Part shown: positions 6,928 through 14,897 of the stretch, in pieces
Numbering within the stretch: the stretch's first letter is position 1
How the letters are laid out: each line of letters begins with the position of its first letter
Assembly: GCA_011525665.1 (NCBI GenBank)
Contig: WYAU01000014.1
Span: forward strand, 1 to 64,000
Source of the DNA: Candidatus Brocadia sp.
GTDB lineage: Bacteria > Planctomycetota > Brocadiia > Brocadiales > Brocadiaceae
Direction of reading: 5' to 3'
DNA: 64,000 nt
The notes under the pieces: model-generated
Database searches by the model: none
What the model was told of the DNA's origin: nothing
The model's input: the letters and a program-made list of their open reading frames with translations, nothing else
Position numbers and translations under genes: made by a program

Positions 6928-8244
6928 CTACTCAAACAGGGCGTTCACAAAGGCATCAGGGTTAAATTTCTCCATGTCATCAGCCTTTTCCCCCAGTCCA
7001 ACGTATTTTACAGGGATGTTTATTTCATTGCGCATACCGAGTACGAAACCGCCCTTAGCTGTGCCGTCCAGCTTTGCCAAAAATATCCCCGTGATGTCTA
7101 CTGCCTGTTTAAACATCTTTGCCTGGGCAATGGCATTTTGCCCTGTTGTGGCGTCGAGCACCATCAGGACTTCATGGGGAGCGCCGGAAATTCTTTTGGA
7201 GATAACCCGTTTAATCTTGCCCAGTTCGTTCATAAGATTCTCATGGGTGTGAAGGCGCCCCGCAGTATCTATAACGACGACATCCATGCCCCTTGCGATA
7301 CTCGCTTCCAGTGCGTCGTATGCCACCGCAGCGGGGTCGGAACCGGTTTTATGTTTTACAATCTCCGCCCCGATGCGTTTGCTCCAAATATCCAGCTGAT
7401 CAACGGCAGCCGCCCGAAAGGTATCTCCAGCCGCAACCATGACCTTTTTGCCATCCTTGATGAAATTATTTGCCAGTTTTGCTATGGCCGTGGTCTTGCC
7501 CACTCCATTTACCCCCACAACCATGATAACGGTAGGAGGTGTAGGGGCATAATTGATGTCGATGTGAAGAGACCGCAGGCTTTCTTTGAGTCTGTCTTTT
7601 ATAAAATCCTGTATCTGAGAGGTTTCAGTTATGGTTTTGGATTTCCATGCCTCGTGCAGTTCGCTCACTAATTTTTGGACGGACTTTACGCCAATATCTG
7701 CACCAATCAGAATGTCCTCCAGTTCCTCAAGCACAGATTCATCAATCTTTCTTCTGAAAGAAAAGATGTTTTTCAGGCGGGACCAAAAACGATTGCGGGT
7801 CTTCTCCAACCCCTTCTTGAGTTTTTCAGACGAAACAGAAATTTCCTCTTCAGCAATTGCTGTTTCCGGCAAAGGGGAAACAGGCTCTTCCGGCGGAGCC
7901 AGGGTTTGCCCCCCCGTTTCCCCTTTACCCGCAACGGTCTCCGGCACTACCGAAACCGGCATTTCGGGAGAGGCTGATGTTTGCGTTCCCCGAGATTCTT
8001 CAACAACCGCAGTTTTTTGCGAGAGGGGAACGAGTTTTATCGTCTCCCCTTCAATGACAACTGTTTTTGGCGCTTCTGCTGTAAAATTCTTTAACCGGTG
8101 CCAAAAACCTGCCCTGCCGTTCTTCCGCTCTTCAGAGGATGCTTCGGGTTGGTTTTCCCCACCTTTTTTTCTTCGATCGGTTCCCTGTGTTTCCCCTTTG
8201 GTCCCGTCCAATACACGTGCGTCTTTCTTCGAGGTCTGTGCCAT
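6928..8244 (-). CDS. ftsY: Signal recognition particle receptor FtsY with long N-terminal region
   Basis: 438 residues. The NG GTPase domain (from about residue 160) shows GVNGVGKTT (P-loop), DTAGR, and LAKLDGTAKGG near the end. It receives SRP-ribosome complexes at the membrane for cotranslational targeting. The first 150 residues are charged and Pro/Glu-rich. Two copies of the amphipathic motif FWxRLKN occur (near residues 47 and 153), where other FtsY proteins have a single membrane-targeting helix before the NG domain. A degenerate repeat with core PVSxxPETxA lies between them. The gene is 75 bases after the nusB-PHP gene on the same strand. Confidence 0.95.
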   Translation of the reverse strand: MAQTSKKDARVLDGTKGETQGTDRRKKGGENQPEASSEERKNGRAGFWHRLKNFTAEAPKTVVIEGETIKLVPLSQKTAVVEESRGTQTSASPEMPVSVVPETVAGKGETGGQTLAPPEEPVSPLPETAIAEEEISVSSEKLKKGLEKTRNRFWSRLKNIFSFRRKIDESVLEELEDILIGADIGVKSVQKLVSELHEAWKSKTITETSQIQDFIKDRLKESLRSLHIDINYAPTPPTVIMVVGVNGVGKTTAIAKLANNFIKDGKKVMVAAGDTFRAAAVDQLDIWSKRIGAEIVKHKTGSDPAAVAYDALEASIARGMDVVVIDTAGRLHTHENLMNELGKIKRVISKRISGAPHEVLMVLDATTGQNAIAQAKMFKQAVDITGIFLAKLDGTAKGGFVLGMRNEINIPVKYVGLGEKADDMEKFNPDAFVNALFE

Positions 8245-8319
8245 TAATTATGATCTCCTGACAGAATATTTATATCACTACTATCGTTTATTGATAAATT
8301 ATTGACAAAACAAGATGCT

Positions 8320-9597
8320 TCATTTCGGGGGGCATTTTTGTCTAAGTTTGCTGACGATGTCACCCGGCACGGTTACTTTTGCAATGGGGCTGTCTAGTTT
8401 TCTTTCTCCATGGAAATCCGAACCACCGGTTATTGCCAGGTTGTATTTCTTTGCTATCTTGAGATACTTATCAACAGCCTGGGGGGTATGAGACGGATAA
8501 TACACCTCGATCCCTTTCAGTCCGTATTTTACCAGATCTCCAATAACATTGTCTCTTTGGGTTAATCCCGGATGAGCTAGAACCGGCACTCCCCCGGCAT
8601 CCGTGATCAATTCAATAGCCTGTTGCGGGGTTAACGTTTTCTTGGGAACATATGCAGGCTTGTTATCCCCAATATATTTTAAGAATGATTCGATAAGGGA
8701 ATTGCAATAACCGTGTTTCCATATCATTTCTGCCACATGCATACGGCCGGGAGAACCTTTTCCTGCAAGTGTCAAAATTTCCTGCGGGTCGATATCAACC
8801 TGGAGATTCCGTAATTTCTCCGCCATGGCATAAATGCGGTTTATTCGGTCCTCGCGGGATTGTTTTATGATCTTTTGTAAGACGGGGTTATTTACGTCAA
8901 TAAAATATCCCAGGATATGGATCTCGGAAGGGCTCAGATAGGAAGAAAATTCTATGCCCGGTATAATATGGAGATTTTTACCATGCCCATAACGTTTGGC
9001 GGCTATGACACCATCGACGGTATCGTGATCTGTGATCGCGATCGTCGAAACACCGAGCCGGATTGCTTCAGCAACGACCTCTTCCGGCGTCATTGTGCCA
9101 TCAGAATAATTCGTGTGTACATGGAGATCTGAGTTTCCATAGTCTATTTCCCCCTCGTCCTGAAGAAGGGAACCAAGGCTGCTGTCTTTTCCGTTTCCAA
9201 ACTGGGTATAAATCTTGTCTAAAATTCCATTCACAAACGTTCCTGAATTTTTCGTACTAAATTTTTTTGCAAGCTCTATGGCCTCATTGATTGATACCTT
9301 TGGCGGGATATCACTTCTGTACAGTAGTTCGTAAACTCCTAAACGTAAAATATTTTTGTCAATGATGGCCATGCGGCGTAATTCCCAGTGTTCTGTAGCT
9401 CCAGAGATCTTTTCATCGATTTCTCTGAGGTGTGATCGGCATCCGTTGACAAGCGCTATGGCAAACAGGTATATATCGTGCTTTTCCGTGCTTTTTTTGC
9501 AAAAAGTATCGACTTCCTCGATGATTTCGTCACCACGCAGATCAAGTTGGTAAAGAGACTGGAGTGCAAGTTCGCGAGCAATCGTTCTGTTGCGCAT
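8320..9597 (-). CDS. NusB - PHP phosphoesterase fusion
   Basis: One continuous frame. Residues 1-135 are NusB (RNRTIARELALQSLYQLD, then VSINEAIELAKKFS and FVNGILDKI), the antitermination factor that pairs with NusE on boxA RNA. Residues 155-425 are a TrpH/RNase AM-type PHP domain: DLHVHTNYSDG, ITDHDTVDG, GIEFS, LAHPG and GGSDFHGE supply the metal ligands. The PHP relatives hydrolyse nucleoside 3',5'-bisphosphates and process rRNA 5' ends. The start at ATG 9597 gives the canonical NusB N-terminus; an upstream TTG at 9624 is possible, and neither has a clear Shine-Dalgarno. It follows ribH, the common ribH-nusB arrangement. The fusion links antitermination with an RNA-end-processing type of enzyme. 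Confidence 0.88.
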   Translation of the reverse strand: MRNRTIARELALQSLYQLDLRGDEIIEEVDTFCKKSTEKHDIYLFAIALVNGCRSHLREIDEKISGATEHWELRRMAIIDKNILRLGVYELLYRSDIPPKVSINEAIELAKKFSTKNSGTFVNGILDKIYTQFGNGKDSSLGSLLQDEGEIDYGNSDLHVHTNYSDGTMTPEEVVAEAIRLGVSTIAITDHDTVDGVIAAKRYGHGKNLHIIPGIEFSSYLSPSEIHILGYFIDVNNPVLQKIIKQSREDRINRIYAMAEKLRNLQVDIDPQEILTLAGKGSPGRMHVAEMIWKHGYCNSLIESFLKYIGDNKPAYVPKKTLTPQQAIELITDAGGVPVLAHPGLTQRDNVIGDLVKYGLKGIEVYYPSHTPQAVDKYLKIAKKYNLAITGGSDFHGERKLDSPIAKVTVPGDIVSKLRQKCPPK

Positions 9598-9693
9598 GGA
9601 ATATTTGGTTTTCGCTAAGAGCAACTATGTAAATATATCTACAATAGAAACAACTGATTATGAAAAAAGAAGGGTAAAATACCGAATAGCGGG

Positions 9694-10188
9694 TTAGCGA
9701 CTCTTGATTGCTTTTATACCGGATTGCATCTGCTCAAAAAGATTTGCCATCTCTATGGCGGATATGGCAGCCTCTGCGCCTTTATTCCCAGTCTTTGCAC
9801 CTGCACGGTCAATAGCCTGTTCCAGTGTCTCTGTTGTAATTACACCATAAATAGTTGGAATCCCTGTAGATAATCCAACGTGTGTAATGCCCTTGGCAGA
9901 TTCGTTAGCGACGTAGTCAAAATGCGGTGTTTCGCCGCGGATGATCGCGCCTAAACAAATTACTGCATCGTATTTCCCGCTTTGCGCCACCTTAAGGGCT
10001 GCGACCGGTATCTCGCAGGCGCCGGGCACCCAAAAGACATCGACATCCTCATCTTTTACACCATGTCTGACAAGTCCATCAATTGCACCGTCCAATAAAC
10101 GCCTTGTTATGAAATTATTGTATCGGCTAATGACAATTCCAAAAACCTTCCCCGCACCAACGAAATTGCCCTGAAATTCAACACCCAT
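9694..10188 (-). CDS. ribH: 6,7-dimethyl-8-ribityllumazine synthase
   Basis: 164 residues, normal length. It condenses the pyrimidinedione intermediate with dihydroxybutanone phosphate, the penultimate step of riboflavin synthesis. Visible family features are [19 protein letters not shown] at the N-terminus, [32 protein letters not shown] with the catalytic His, and the closing GNKGAEAA segment. ATG 10188 has AGGAAAGG upstream. It is the first gene of the run ribH, nusB-PHP, ftsY, sdhB. No FMN riboswitch seen. Confidence 0.95.
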   Translation of the reverse strand: MGVEFQGNFVGAGKVFGIVISRYNNFITRRLLDGAIDGLVRHGVKDEDVDVFWVPGACEIPVAALKVAQSGKYDAVICLGAIIRGETPHFDYVANESAKGITHVGLSTGIPTIYGVITTETLEQAIDRAGAKTGNKGAEAAISAIEMANLFEQMQSGIKAIKSR

Positions 10189-10292
10189 AGCATAAGCACC
10201 TTTCCTGGTTTGCCAAGCTGGATATATTATTATTACTTTAACATATCGCCTTATTTAAGAACAACCAATAATAGCACATGCATGCGAATCTT

Positions 10293-11003
10293 TCAAGGCT
10301 TTTCTCCGGGGTTTCTTCCGTCATCTCTGTCGCTGGCGAAGCAAAATGTAGTGGAGAATCCGCTCCGTCCATCATAATTCCACTCCTGGTTACCCTCCTG
10401 GAATTGGTGGGTTGTTGCCTTTCCCATATCCAATGTCATGTCAAATTCCCTTGCCCATAGTGAAAAATTCTTGTTTACAATTTGAGTGGGCTTGCCGGGA
10501 TCTCCTGCTCCGCGAAGCAACTCAATGACTAATGTCAGATTGTCGGCTACAATCGCCTTTTTATGCCACCGGGAAGACTCCACATGCATGGGCACATATC
10601 TTACCGTAATCCTCTCCGGAGGAACTTTTGCAAAGCCAAATACATGGTTTTGAAAGATGTCCAGCAATGCGTTTTTCTGGACGGCTGCGGCCTTTTCGTC
10701 AAGGTAGAAAACAATCCAGTTTTTGTCCGGCCTTGCGGTTAAATCCGTTATTCCTATTACGGTTTGACCGTCCACAGCATGTTGCCCGTAATGTCCCTTT
10801 TTAATATGAAAAACACCGGTAATTTTACACGTTTTGTTATGAGTCGGTTCGCTTCCGAACATGCACGGGCAACCGGGATTGCAGGTGCATCCTTCAAAAT
10901 ATTCACCTTCGATCGACCACGTGGGGTCTGCAAAGACAACACCGAAGATACCACATGACAGAACAACGGCTATGAATCCCGCCAATACATATCTGCTCTT
11001 CAT
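10293..11003 (-). CDS. Exported DUF1326 family protein
   Basis: 236 residues. A signal peptide (YVLAGFIAVVLSCGIFGVVFA) is followed by the DUF1326 signature GEYFEGCTCNPGCPCMFG with four closely spaced Cys, and a further Cys in NKTCK. The C-terminal tail after about residue 215 is low-complexity and charged. DUF1326 proteins have no established function; the Cys cluster suggests metal or redox chemistry in the periplasm. It has its own promoter (11096-11125). Its stop lies about 100 bases from ribH, so it is probably monocistronic. Confidence 0.85.
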   Translation of the reverse strand: MKSRYVLAGFIAVVLSCGIFGVVFADPTWSIEGEYFEGCTCNPGCPCMFGSEPTHNKTCKITGVFHIKKGHYGQHAVDGQTVIGITDLTARPDKNWIVFYLDEKAAAVQKNALLDIFQNHVFGFAKVPPERITVRYVPMHVESSRWHKKAIVADNLTLVIELLRGAGDPGKPTQIVNKNFSLWAREFDMTLDMGKATTHQFQEGNQEWNYDGRSGFSTTFCFASDRDDGRNPGEKP

Positions 11004-11095
11004 CGTCCATTTCCTCCCGCAAAATTAATGAAAATATAACACGCTCCCTTTGCAAAGCCAAAGAGCTGCCTCATTGCCTGTATGGAATTACCGGT

Positions 11096-11125
11096 AGCAT
11101 AATCATAACCATAGGTCTTTGTCAA
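11096..11125 (-). promoter_or_regulatory. Sigma70-type promoter for the DUF1326 gene
   Basis: On the minus strand TTGACA (11120-11125), an 18-base spacer and TATGCT (11096-11101) form a near-consensus promoter. The start would be near 11089, with a leader of about 85 bases to ATG 11003. The remaining AT-rich bases 11126-11418 upstream of the tRNA show no gene that I can support. Confidence 0.65.
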
Positions 11126-11418
11126 GTTTTAGCTTCGATAAAAACATGTTATGCCACATCTTCCAGGACGCAGGGGCTTTGGTTTTAATTTTTCTTGCAA
11201 AAACATTGTTCAAGGGTATAATGAAAATTTCATAAAAAAGGAGTAATAATTGCTGATTTAAAGTATAAAAATATTTTAAAGGACACATCTTACAGTAATC
11301 AAGTATAAAAAAAACGCTAAAATTGGCAGTTTTTGGATGTCTTTTGAAGACTGGCTGCTTTGGGGTGTGGGTATATAACTTATTGTCAAACCATTTGTAT
11401 AACAACTTGTAATCCAAT

Positions 11419-11492
11419 GCGCCCGTAGCTCAGCTGGATAGAGCGACGGTTTCCTAAACCGTAGGTCAGACGTTCAAATCGTCTCGGGCGCA
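11419..11492 (+). tRNA. tRNA-Arg (anticodon CCU)
   Basis: 74 bases fold as a complete cloverleaf. The acceptor GCGCCCG pairs with CGGGCGC, the D arm is GCTC...GAGC with AGCTGGATA, and the anticodon stem ACGGT/ACCGT holds the loop TTCCTAA (anticodon CCT). The T arm carries the TTCAAATC loop, and the discriminator is A. CCA is not encoded. Confidence 0.96.
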
Positions 11493-11522
11493 TTAAATTT
11501 TTTCCACAATTTATTTTTACCG

Positions 11523-12164
11523 ATGATTGATTTGCACACCCACACGTTGTTTTCTGATGGCGTACTTTTGCCGTCCGAACTAATCCGCCGGTGTGAGGCG
11601 AAAGGCTTTCGGGGTCTGATAATCACGGATCATGTCGACTATTCCACTATCGACACGGTAATACCGAACGTCTTAAAAGCGTGTAAGGAAATTGCGGCTG
11701 TTTCAGAAATCAGGGTACACGTTGGGGCTGAATTAACCCATCTTCGTCCGGAACATATAAAAATCATGGTAAAACGGGCAAGGGAACTTGGTGCACATAT
11801 AGTGGTGGTGCACGGCGAAACCATTACGGAACCCGTACTTCCGGGAACAAACAGGGCGGCAATAGAGGCCGGCGCTGACATCCTGGCGCATCCCGGCCTT
11901 ATTACAGAGGATGATGCAAGTCTCGCCAAAAGCAGAGGCGTCAGATTGGAAATTTCCGGCAGGAAAGGGCACGCCTATGCAAATGGGCACGTTGTTAAAA
12001 TGGCACAGAGGGTTGGGGCAAAACTTGTCTTTGGCTCTGATTCCCATACACCTGACGATTTGTTAGACCGGGGCCGCGCCGAATGCATTGCCCGCGGGGC
12101 AGGTTTGGAAGAAAAAGACATTCAGGAAATTTTTAAAGAGGCGGAATCTTTAATCGGTTTATAA
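11523..12164 (+). CDS. PHP domain metal-dependent phosphoesterase
   Basis: 213 residues. PHP motifs are in order: MIDLHTHTLFSDG, ITDHVDYS, GAELTHL, VVHGE, ILAHPGL and FGSDSHTPDD, giving the usual His/Asp metal site. It is closest in feel to the histidinol-phosphatase/YcdX-type small PHP proteins. The true substrate is not deducible. It begins 30 bases after the tRNA, has no strong Shine-Dalgarno (TTTACCG before ATG), and could be cotranscribed with the tRNA. Confidence 0.85.
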   Translation: MIDLHTHTLFSDGVLLPSELIRRCEAKGFRGLIITDHVDYSTIDTVIPNVLKACKEIAAVSEIRVHVGAELTHLRPEHIKIMVKRARELGAHIVVVHGETITEPVLPGTNRAAIEAGADILAHPGLITEDDASLAKSRGVRLEISGRKGHAYANGHVVKMAQRVGAKLVFGSDSHTPDDLLDRGRAECIARGAGLEEKDIQEIFKEAESLIGL

Positions 12165-12207
12165 CTCAATTGTACAAGAAAATTCCATTTTATTTATGAG
12201 GTATATT

Positions 12208-12265
12208 GGGCGGCGCGGACTTCGCTGTGATCTCAGTCGAACGACTGACTTGTGTGTCCGTGCTT
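12208..12265 (+). repeat. Dispersed hairpin repeat, copy C
   Basis: The arms GGCGCGGAC and GTCCGTGC pair around a loop with CAGTCGAACGAC, matching copy A at 2623-2681. It ends directly in front of the TPR gene's first possible start codon at 12268, so it forms that gene's leader. Confidence 0.7.
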
Positions 12266-12267
12266 AA

Positions 12268-12936
12268 ATGGTAGAGAGAGAAAAAATGAAAGAAGCTACT
12301 TTAAATGTATTAAAAACGCTGAATAAATATAAGGTTTATATGGGAATAGGTGTTGGCATTGCAATTGCTGCGGGAGGGGGAACTGCTTTCTTTATCACAG
12401 AAAAGGCCAGAAAGTCTGAGGTTGTATGGCAAAACCTGTGGAAAATCAACAAAGACCTGGCAATGGCTGCACAACAGGGAAAGGGTGAAAAAGACAGAAC
12501 CACCGCATTAAACACAGCAGCTGATGCCTACAAATATCTGAGAGACAATACGTCTTCCTCCAGCGCTACGCCGTGGGTATTGCTTCAGATGGGAGATGCC
12601 TATTATAACCTGAAGAACTATGATGAAGCCATTCGAGCCTACAGTGATTTCTTAGAGAAGCACAGCGGTCATCCGCTTGTGCTCATTGTAAAGCAATCTT
12701 TGGGGTATGCCTATGAGGAAAAAGGGCTTTTTCCGGAAGCGGTAAAGCAATATGAGGATATTACAGTTGCCGGCAATAATTTTCTCGTTGCACAGGGAAA
12801 TTGGGATGCCGGCCGCTGTTATGAAAAGTTAGGTCAGATAAGTGATGCAATCCGCTCATATAGCAAGGCAATAGAACTCTCTCCAAACAGCAACTGGGCT
12901 ACCCTGGCGCAGTACCGCTTGTCAGCAATCCGATAA
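12268..12936 (+). CDS. Membrane-anchored TPR protein (YfgM-like topology)
   Basis: 222 residues: a short cytoplasmic N-terminus, one transmembrane helix at about 27-47 (YMGIGVGIAIAAGGGTAFFI), then TPR repeats (WVLLQMGDAYYNLKNYDEAI, DAIRSYSKAIELSP). Topology and size resemble YfgM, which escorts proteins at the SecYEG exit, but the sequence is not diagnostic. ATG 12286 is an alternative start with a purine-rich GAGAGAG ahead of it; ATG 12268 lies just behind the hairpin repeat. The rluD-like gene begins 4 bases after its stop, so the two are probably translationally linked. Confidence 0.75.
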   Translation: MVEREKMKEATLNVLKTLNKYKVYMGIGVGIAIAAGGGTAFFITEKARKSEVVWQNLWKINKDLAMAAQQGKGEKDRTTALNTAADAYKYLRDNTSSSSATPWVLLQMGDAYYNLKNYDEAIRAYSDFLEKHSGHPLVLIVKQSLGYAYEEKGLFPEAVKQYEDITVAGNNFLVAQGNWDAGRCYEKLGQISDAIRSYSKAIELSPNSNWATLAQYRLSAIR

Positions 12937-12940
12937 TACT

Positions 12941-13945
12941 ATGCAACGGGAACTTTTACCGGTAAAAGAGGTAACCTTCGATATAAAAAAGGTGTTTGAA
13001 GACAAAAGAATTGATCGATACCTTGCCTCGCGTCTTCCCGATTATTCCAGGACATTTATTCAGAAATTAATAAAAGAAGGGGCCGTGCTGGTCAATGGCC
13101 GTGCGGTCAAAAGCAGCTATGATATACAGAAGGGTGACTTTATTTCCGTTCGTGTGCCCGTCCTCGAGGAAAGCAAGATCGTCCCTGAGGATATCCCCTT
13201 GGATATCGTTTACGAAGACGATTATTTAATGCTCATCAACAAGCCCTATGATATGGTGGTACACCCCGCTGGCGGCCATCCTTCCGGCACCCTTGTTAAC
13301 GCATTGGCTTTTCATTGCCAGAATCTTTCTCAGGTCAATGGACCATTGAAAGCCGGTATTGTGCATCGACTGGACAGGGATACAAGCGGTGTTATGCTGG
13401 TAATCAAGAGTGACGTCGTTCATTCCCATATCGCTATGCAGTTTGAAAAACGACATGTGAAAAAGGAATATCTTGCCGTGGTAGAGGGTGAAATTATGTT
13501 TGATTCCGATGAGATTCATTTACCCATTGGAAGACACAGGGTGGACCGGCAAAAAATGGCTGTAAGACGTGATAATGGCAAGGACGCCATATCTGTCTAC
13601 GAGGTAGTGGAACGTTTCCGGGGTTATACCTTGGTGAGAATAATGCCGAAGACGGGCAGAACACATCAAATCCGTGTGCATATGCGGTCAATAGGGCATC
13701 CCGTCGTAGCGGACTTTATGTATAGCAATCATGAGGCATGCTATCTTTCCGATCTGTTGGATAAGGAACGCGAATGCGGAGAAGCCCCGATTATTGAAAG
13801 GCAGGCGCTCCACGCGCATAGGATCGAATTTTTCCATCCAATCCAGAACAAGAAAATGGAATTTCAGGTAGACATGCCGGAGGATATCTCACGCCTTGTA
13901 AGAACACTGAAGGACGTAAGGCCTAACAAGAACAGCAACAATTAA
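12941..13945 (+). CDS. RluD-family 23S rRNA pseudouridine synthase
   Basis: 334 residues. An N-terminal S4 RNA-binding domain (IDRYLASRLPDYSRTFIQKLIKEGAVLVNG) precedes the catalytic domain with HRLDRDTSGVML, whose Asp is the catalytic residue, and GRTHQIRVHM. It isomerises uridine in rRNA. RluD itself modifies helix 69; RluC/RluD-type specificity cannot be assigned from sequence alone. An extra segment around SDLLDKERECGEAP near residue 270 is typical of some bacterial members. Confidence 0.92.
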   Translation: MQRELLPVKEVTFDIKKVFEDKRIDRYLASRLPDYSRTFIQKLIKEGAVLVNGRAVKSSYDIQKGDFISVRVPVLEESKIVPEDIPLDIVYEDDYLMLINKPYDMVVHPAGGHPSGTLVNALAFHCQNLSQVNGPLKAGIVHRLDRDTSGVMLVIKSDVVHSHIAMQFEKRHVKKEYLAVVEGEIMFDSDEIHLPIGRHRVDRQKMAVRRDNGKDAISVYEVVERFRGYTLVRIMPKTGRTHQIRVHMRSIGHPVVADFMYSNHEACYLSDLLDKERECGEAPIIERQALHAHRIEFFHPIQNKKMEFQVDMPEDISRLVRTLKDVRPNKNSNN

Positions 13946-13973
13946 TAATCGTCGTGGAAGCGTAGAGATTATC

Positions 13974-14108
13974 GTGAACGGTTTAAACCTGTTTCTTTTC
14001 CTGCTGGCAGTACAATCCCTGACAGGTTCTGGTGTCCTGGCAGCGGATGCCATTCCGATTCATTCGTTTCTCCGCGAATCGTTTATTTCTCAAAAACAAA
14101 TTCATTGA
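13974..14108 (+). CDS. Possible 44-aa signal-peptide-like ORF
   Basis: GTG 13974 to TGA 14106 encodes VNGLNLFLFLLAVQSLTGSG with a following AADA, which looks like a Sec signal peptide with a very short remainder. There is no convincing Shine-Dalgarno, another frame is open through the same bases, and the tatA promoter overlaps its 3' end. It could be the remnant of a lost exported protein. Reported only because the hydrophobic/AxA pattern is suggestive. Confidence 0.2.
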   Translation: MNGLNLFLFLLAVQSLTGSGVLAADAIPIHSFLRESFISQKQIH

Positions 14109-14134
14109 TTTTCAATGGTAAAAAATGATATAAT
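14105..14134 (+). promoter_or_regulatory. Promoter of tatA
   Basis: TTGATT at 14105-14110, an 18-base spacer and a perfect TATAAT at 14129-14134. The start near 14141 leaves a leader of about 32 bases to ATG 14173. Confidence 0.6.
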
Positions 14135-14172
14135 TTCTGCATTATGAGAATTTTGTATAAGGAGGCATGAAT

Positions 14173-14397
14173 ATGTTTAGTATGCCAGGTGGTTGGGAAT
14201 GGCTTATCATCCTGATTGTTGCGCTTCTGATCTTCGGCAAAAGGCTCCCGGAGGTAATGAAATCCCTCGGAAGAGGCATTGTGGAGTTTAAAAAAGGTGT
14301 AAAAGGAGTCGAGGAAGATGTAGAAGACGCAAGCAGCAAGAGTGCGCAGAAAAAGATAGAGACAGAAAAGGACGTTACCAAACAGGAAAGCAAGTAA
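14173..14397 (+). CDS. tatA: Sec-independent translocase subunit TatA/TatE
   Basis: 74 residues with the standard TatA layout: a short N-terminal membrane helix (WLIILIVALLIFG), the FGKRLPEVMKSLGRG hinge and amphipathic helix, and an acidic/basic tail. It forms the pore ring of the twin-arginine pathway for folded proteins. ATG 14167 is one base from GGAGG and too close, whereas ATG 14173 is 7 bases away, so 14173 is the start. No tatB or tatC gene is adjacent. Confidence 0.92.
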   Translation: MFSMPGGWEWLIILIVALLIFGKRLPEVMKSLGRGIVEFKKGVKGVEEDVEDASSKSAQKKIETEKDVTKQESK

Positions 14398-14591
14398 CCG
14401 ATTGAAAATTTATATTCAGGAATTTTAAAGTAGGGGTGCGGTTTTACCGTATCCTTAAAAATTAATATCTTTAGGCAAAAAAATTTGTGGAAGGCCTAAT
14501 GTGCTGTTAGGAGATTTCGTGTGAAAGAGTGTCACGGGCAAACCTTTTTGCTTGTGTTTCATTGTAGGTTTTTAGGGGGGAGAAATTTCTC

Positions 14592-14690
14592 ATGAGAGAT
14601 AAGAGGAGGCAAAGATTAACATGGCGCAGTAAGCGCGCGAATCATGGAAAGATGGGATGCAAAGGGAGAAGGGTTGGGAGATATAAGTAA
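14592..14690 (+). CDS. Tiny basic protein with a bL37-like RANHGK motif
   Basis: 32 residues, 15 of them Lys/Arg, from ATG 14592 with GGGGGGAG about 7 bases upstream to TAA 14688-14690. The segment WRSKRANHGK resembles the SKANHGKRP core of the small mycobacterial ribosomal protein bL37 as I remember it. Composition and size fit an rRNA-binding peptide. It sits between tatA and a rho-independent terminator, so it would be the last gene of that transcript. The assignment rests on a motif of about nine residues. Confidence 0.5.
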   Translation: MRDKRRQRLTWRSKRANHGKMGCKGRRVGRYK

Positions 14691-14775
14691 AAATAAACTT
14701 TCAGCCATCGGCTGTCAGCATTCAGATGCCGGATGACAGACAAAATATAGCATCATTCCTGACAAACAACGGAAA

Positions 14776-14803
14776 GCCACCTCTTCAGGGGTGGCTTTTT
14801 GAT
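14776..14803 (+). terminator. Rho-independent terminator after tatA/small basic ORF
   Basis: The stem GCCACCTC / GGGGTGGC with loop TTCA is followed by five T. The opposite strand has AAA before and TTT after the stem, so it may also serve smc, whose stop lies about 95 bases away on the other strand. The rest of 14691-14897 contains only minor imperfect palindromes. Confidence 0.85.
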
Positions 14804-14897
14804 TTAATAGCGAAAGCAATGTCAGTAAATCGGCCTGTTTTCAAAACTTTGTGTATGCATAATTATAATTAATGAAAGTAAGTACCTATAAAGATTC

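Noticed and set aside
6853-7671. 272-codon plus-strand ORF opposite ftsY
   Set aside because: Shadow of the ftsY coding strand; Cys/His-rich random-looking product with no ribosome site.
11103-11417. 104-codon minus-strand ORF upstream of the tRNA
   Set aside because: AT-rich, low-complexity product overlapping the DUF1326 promoter; no ribosome site.
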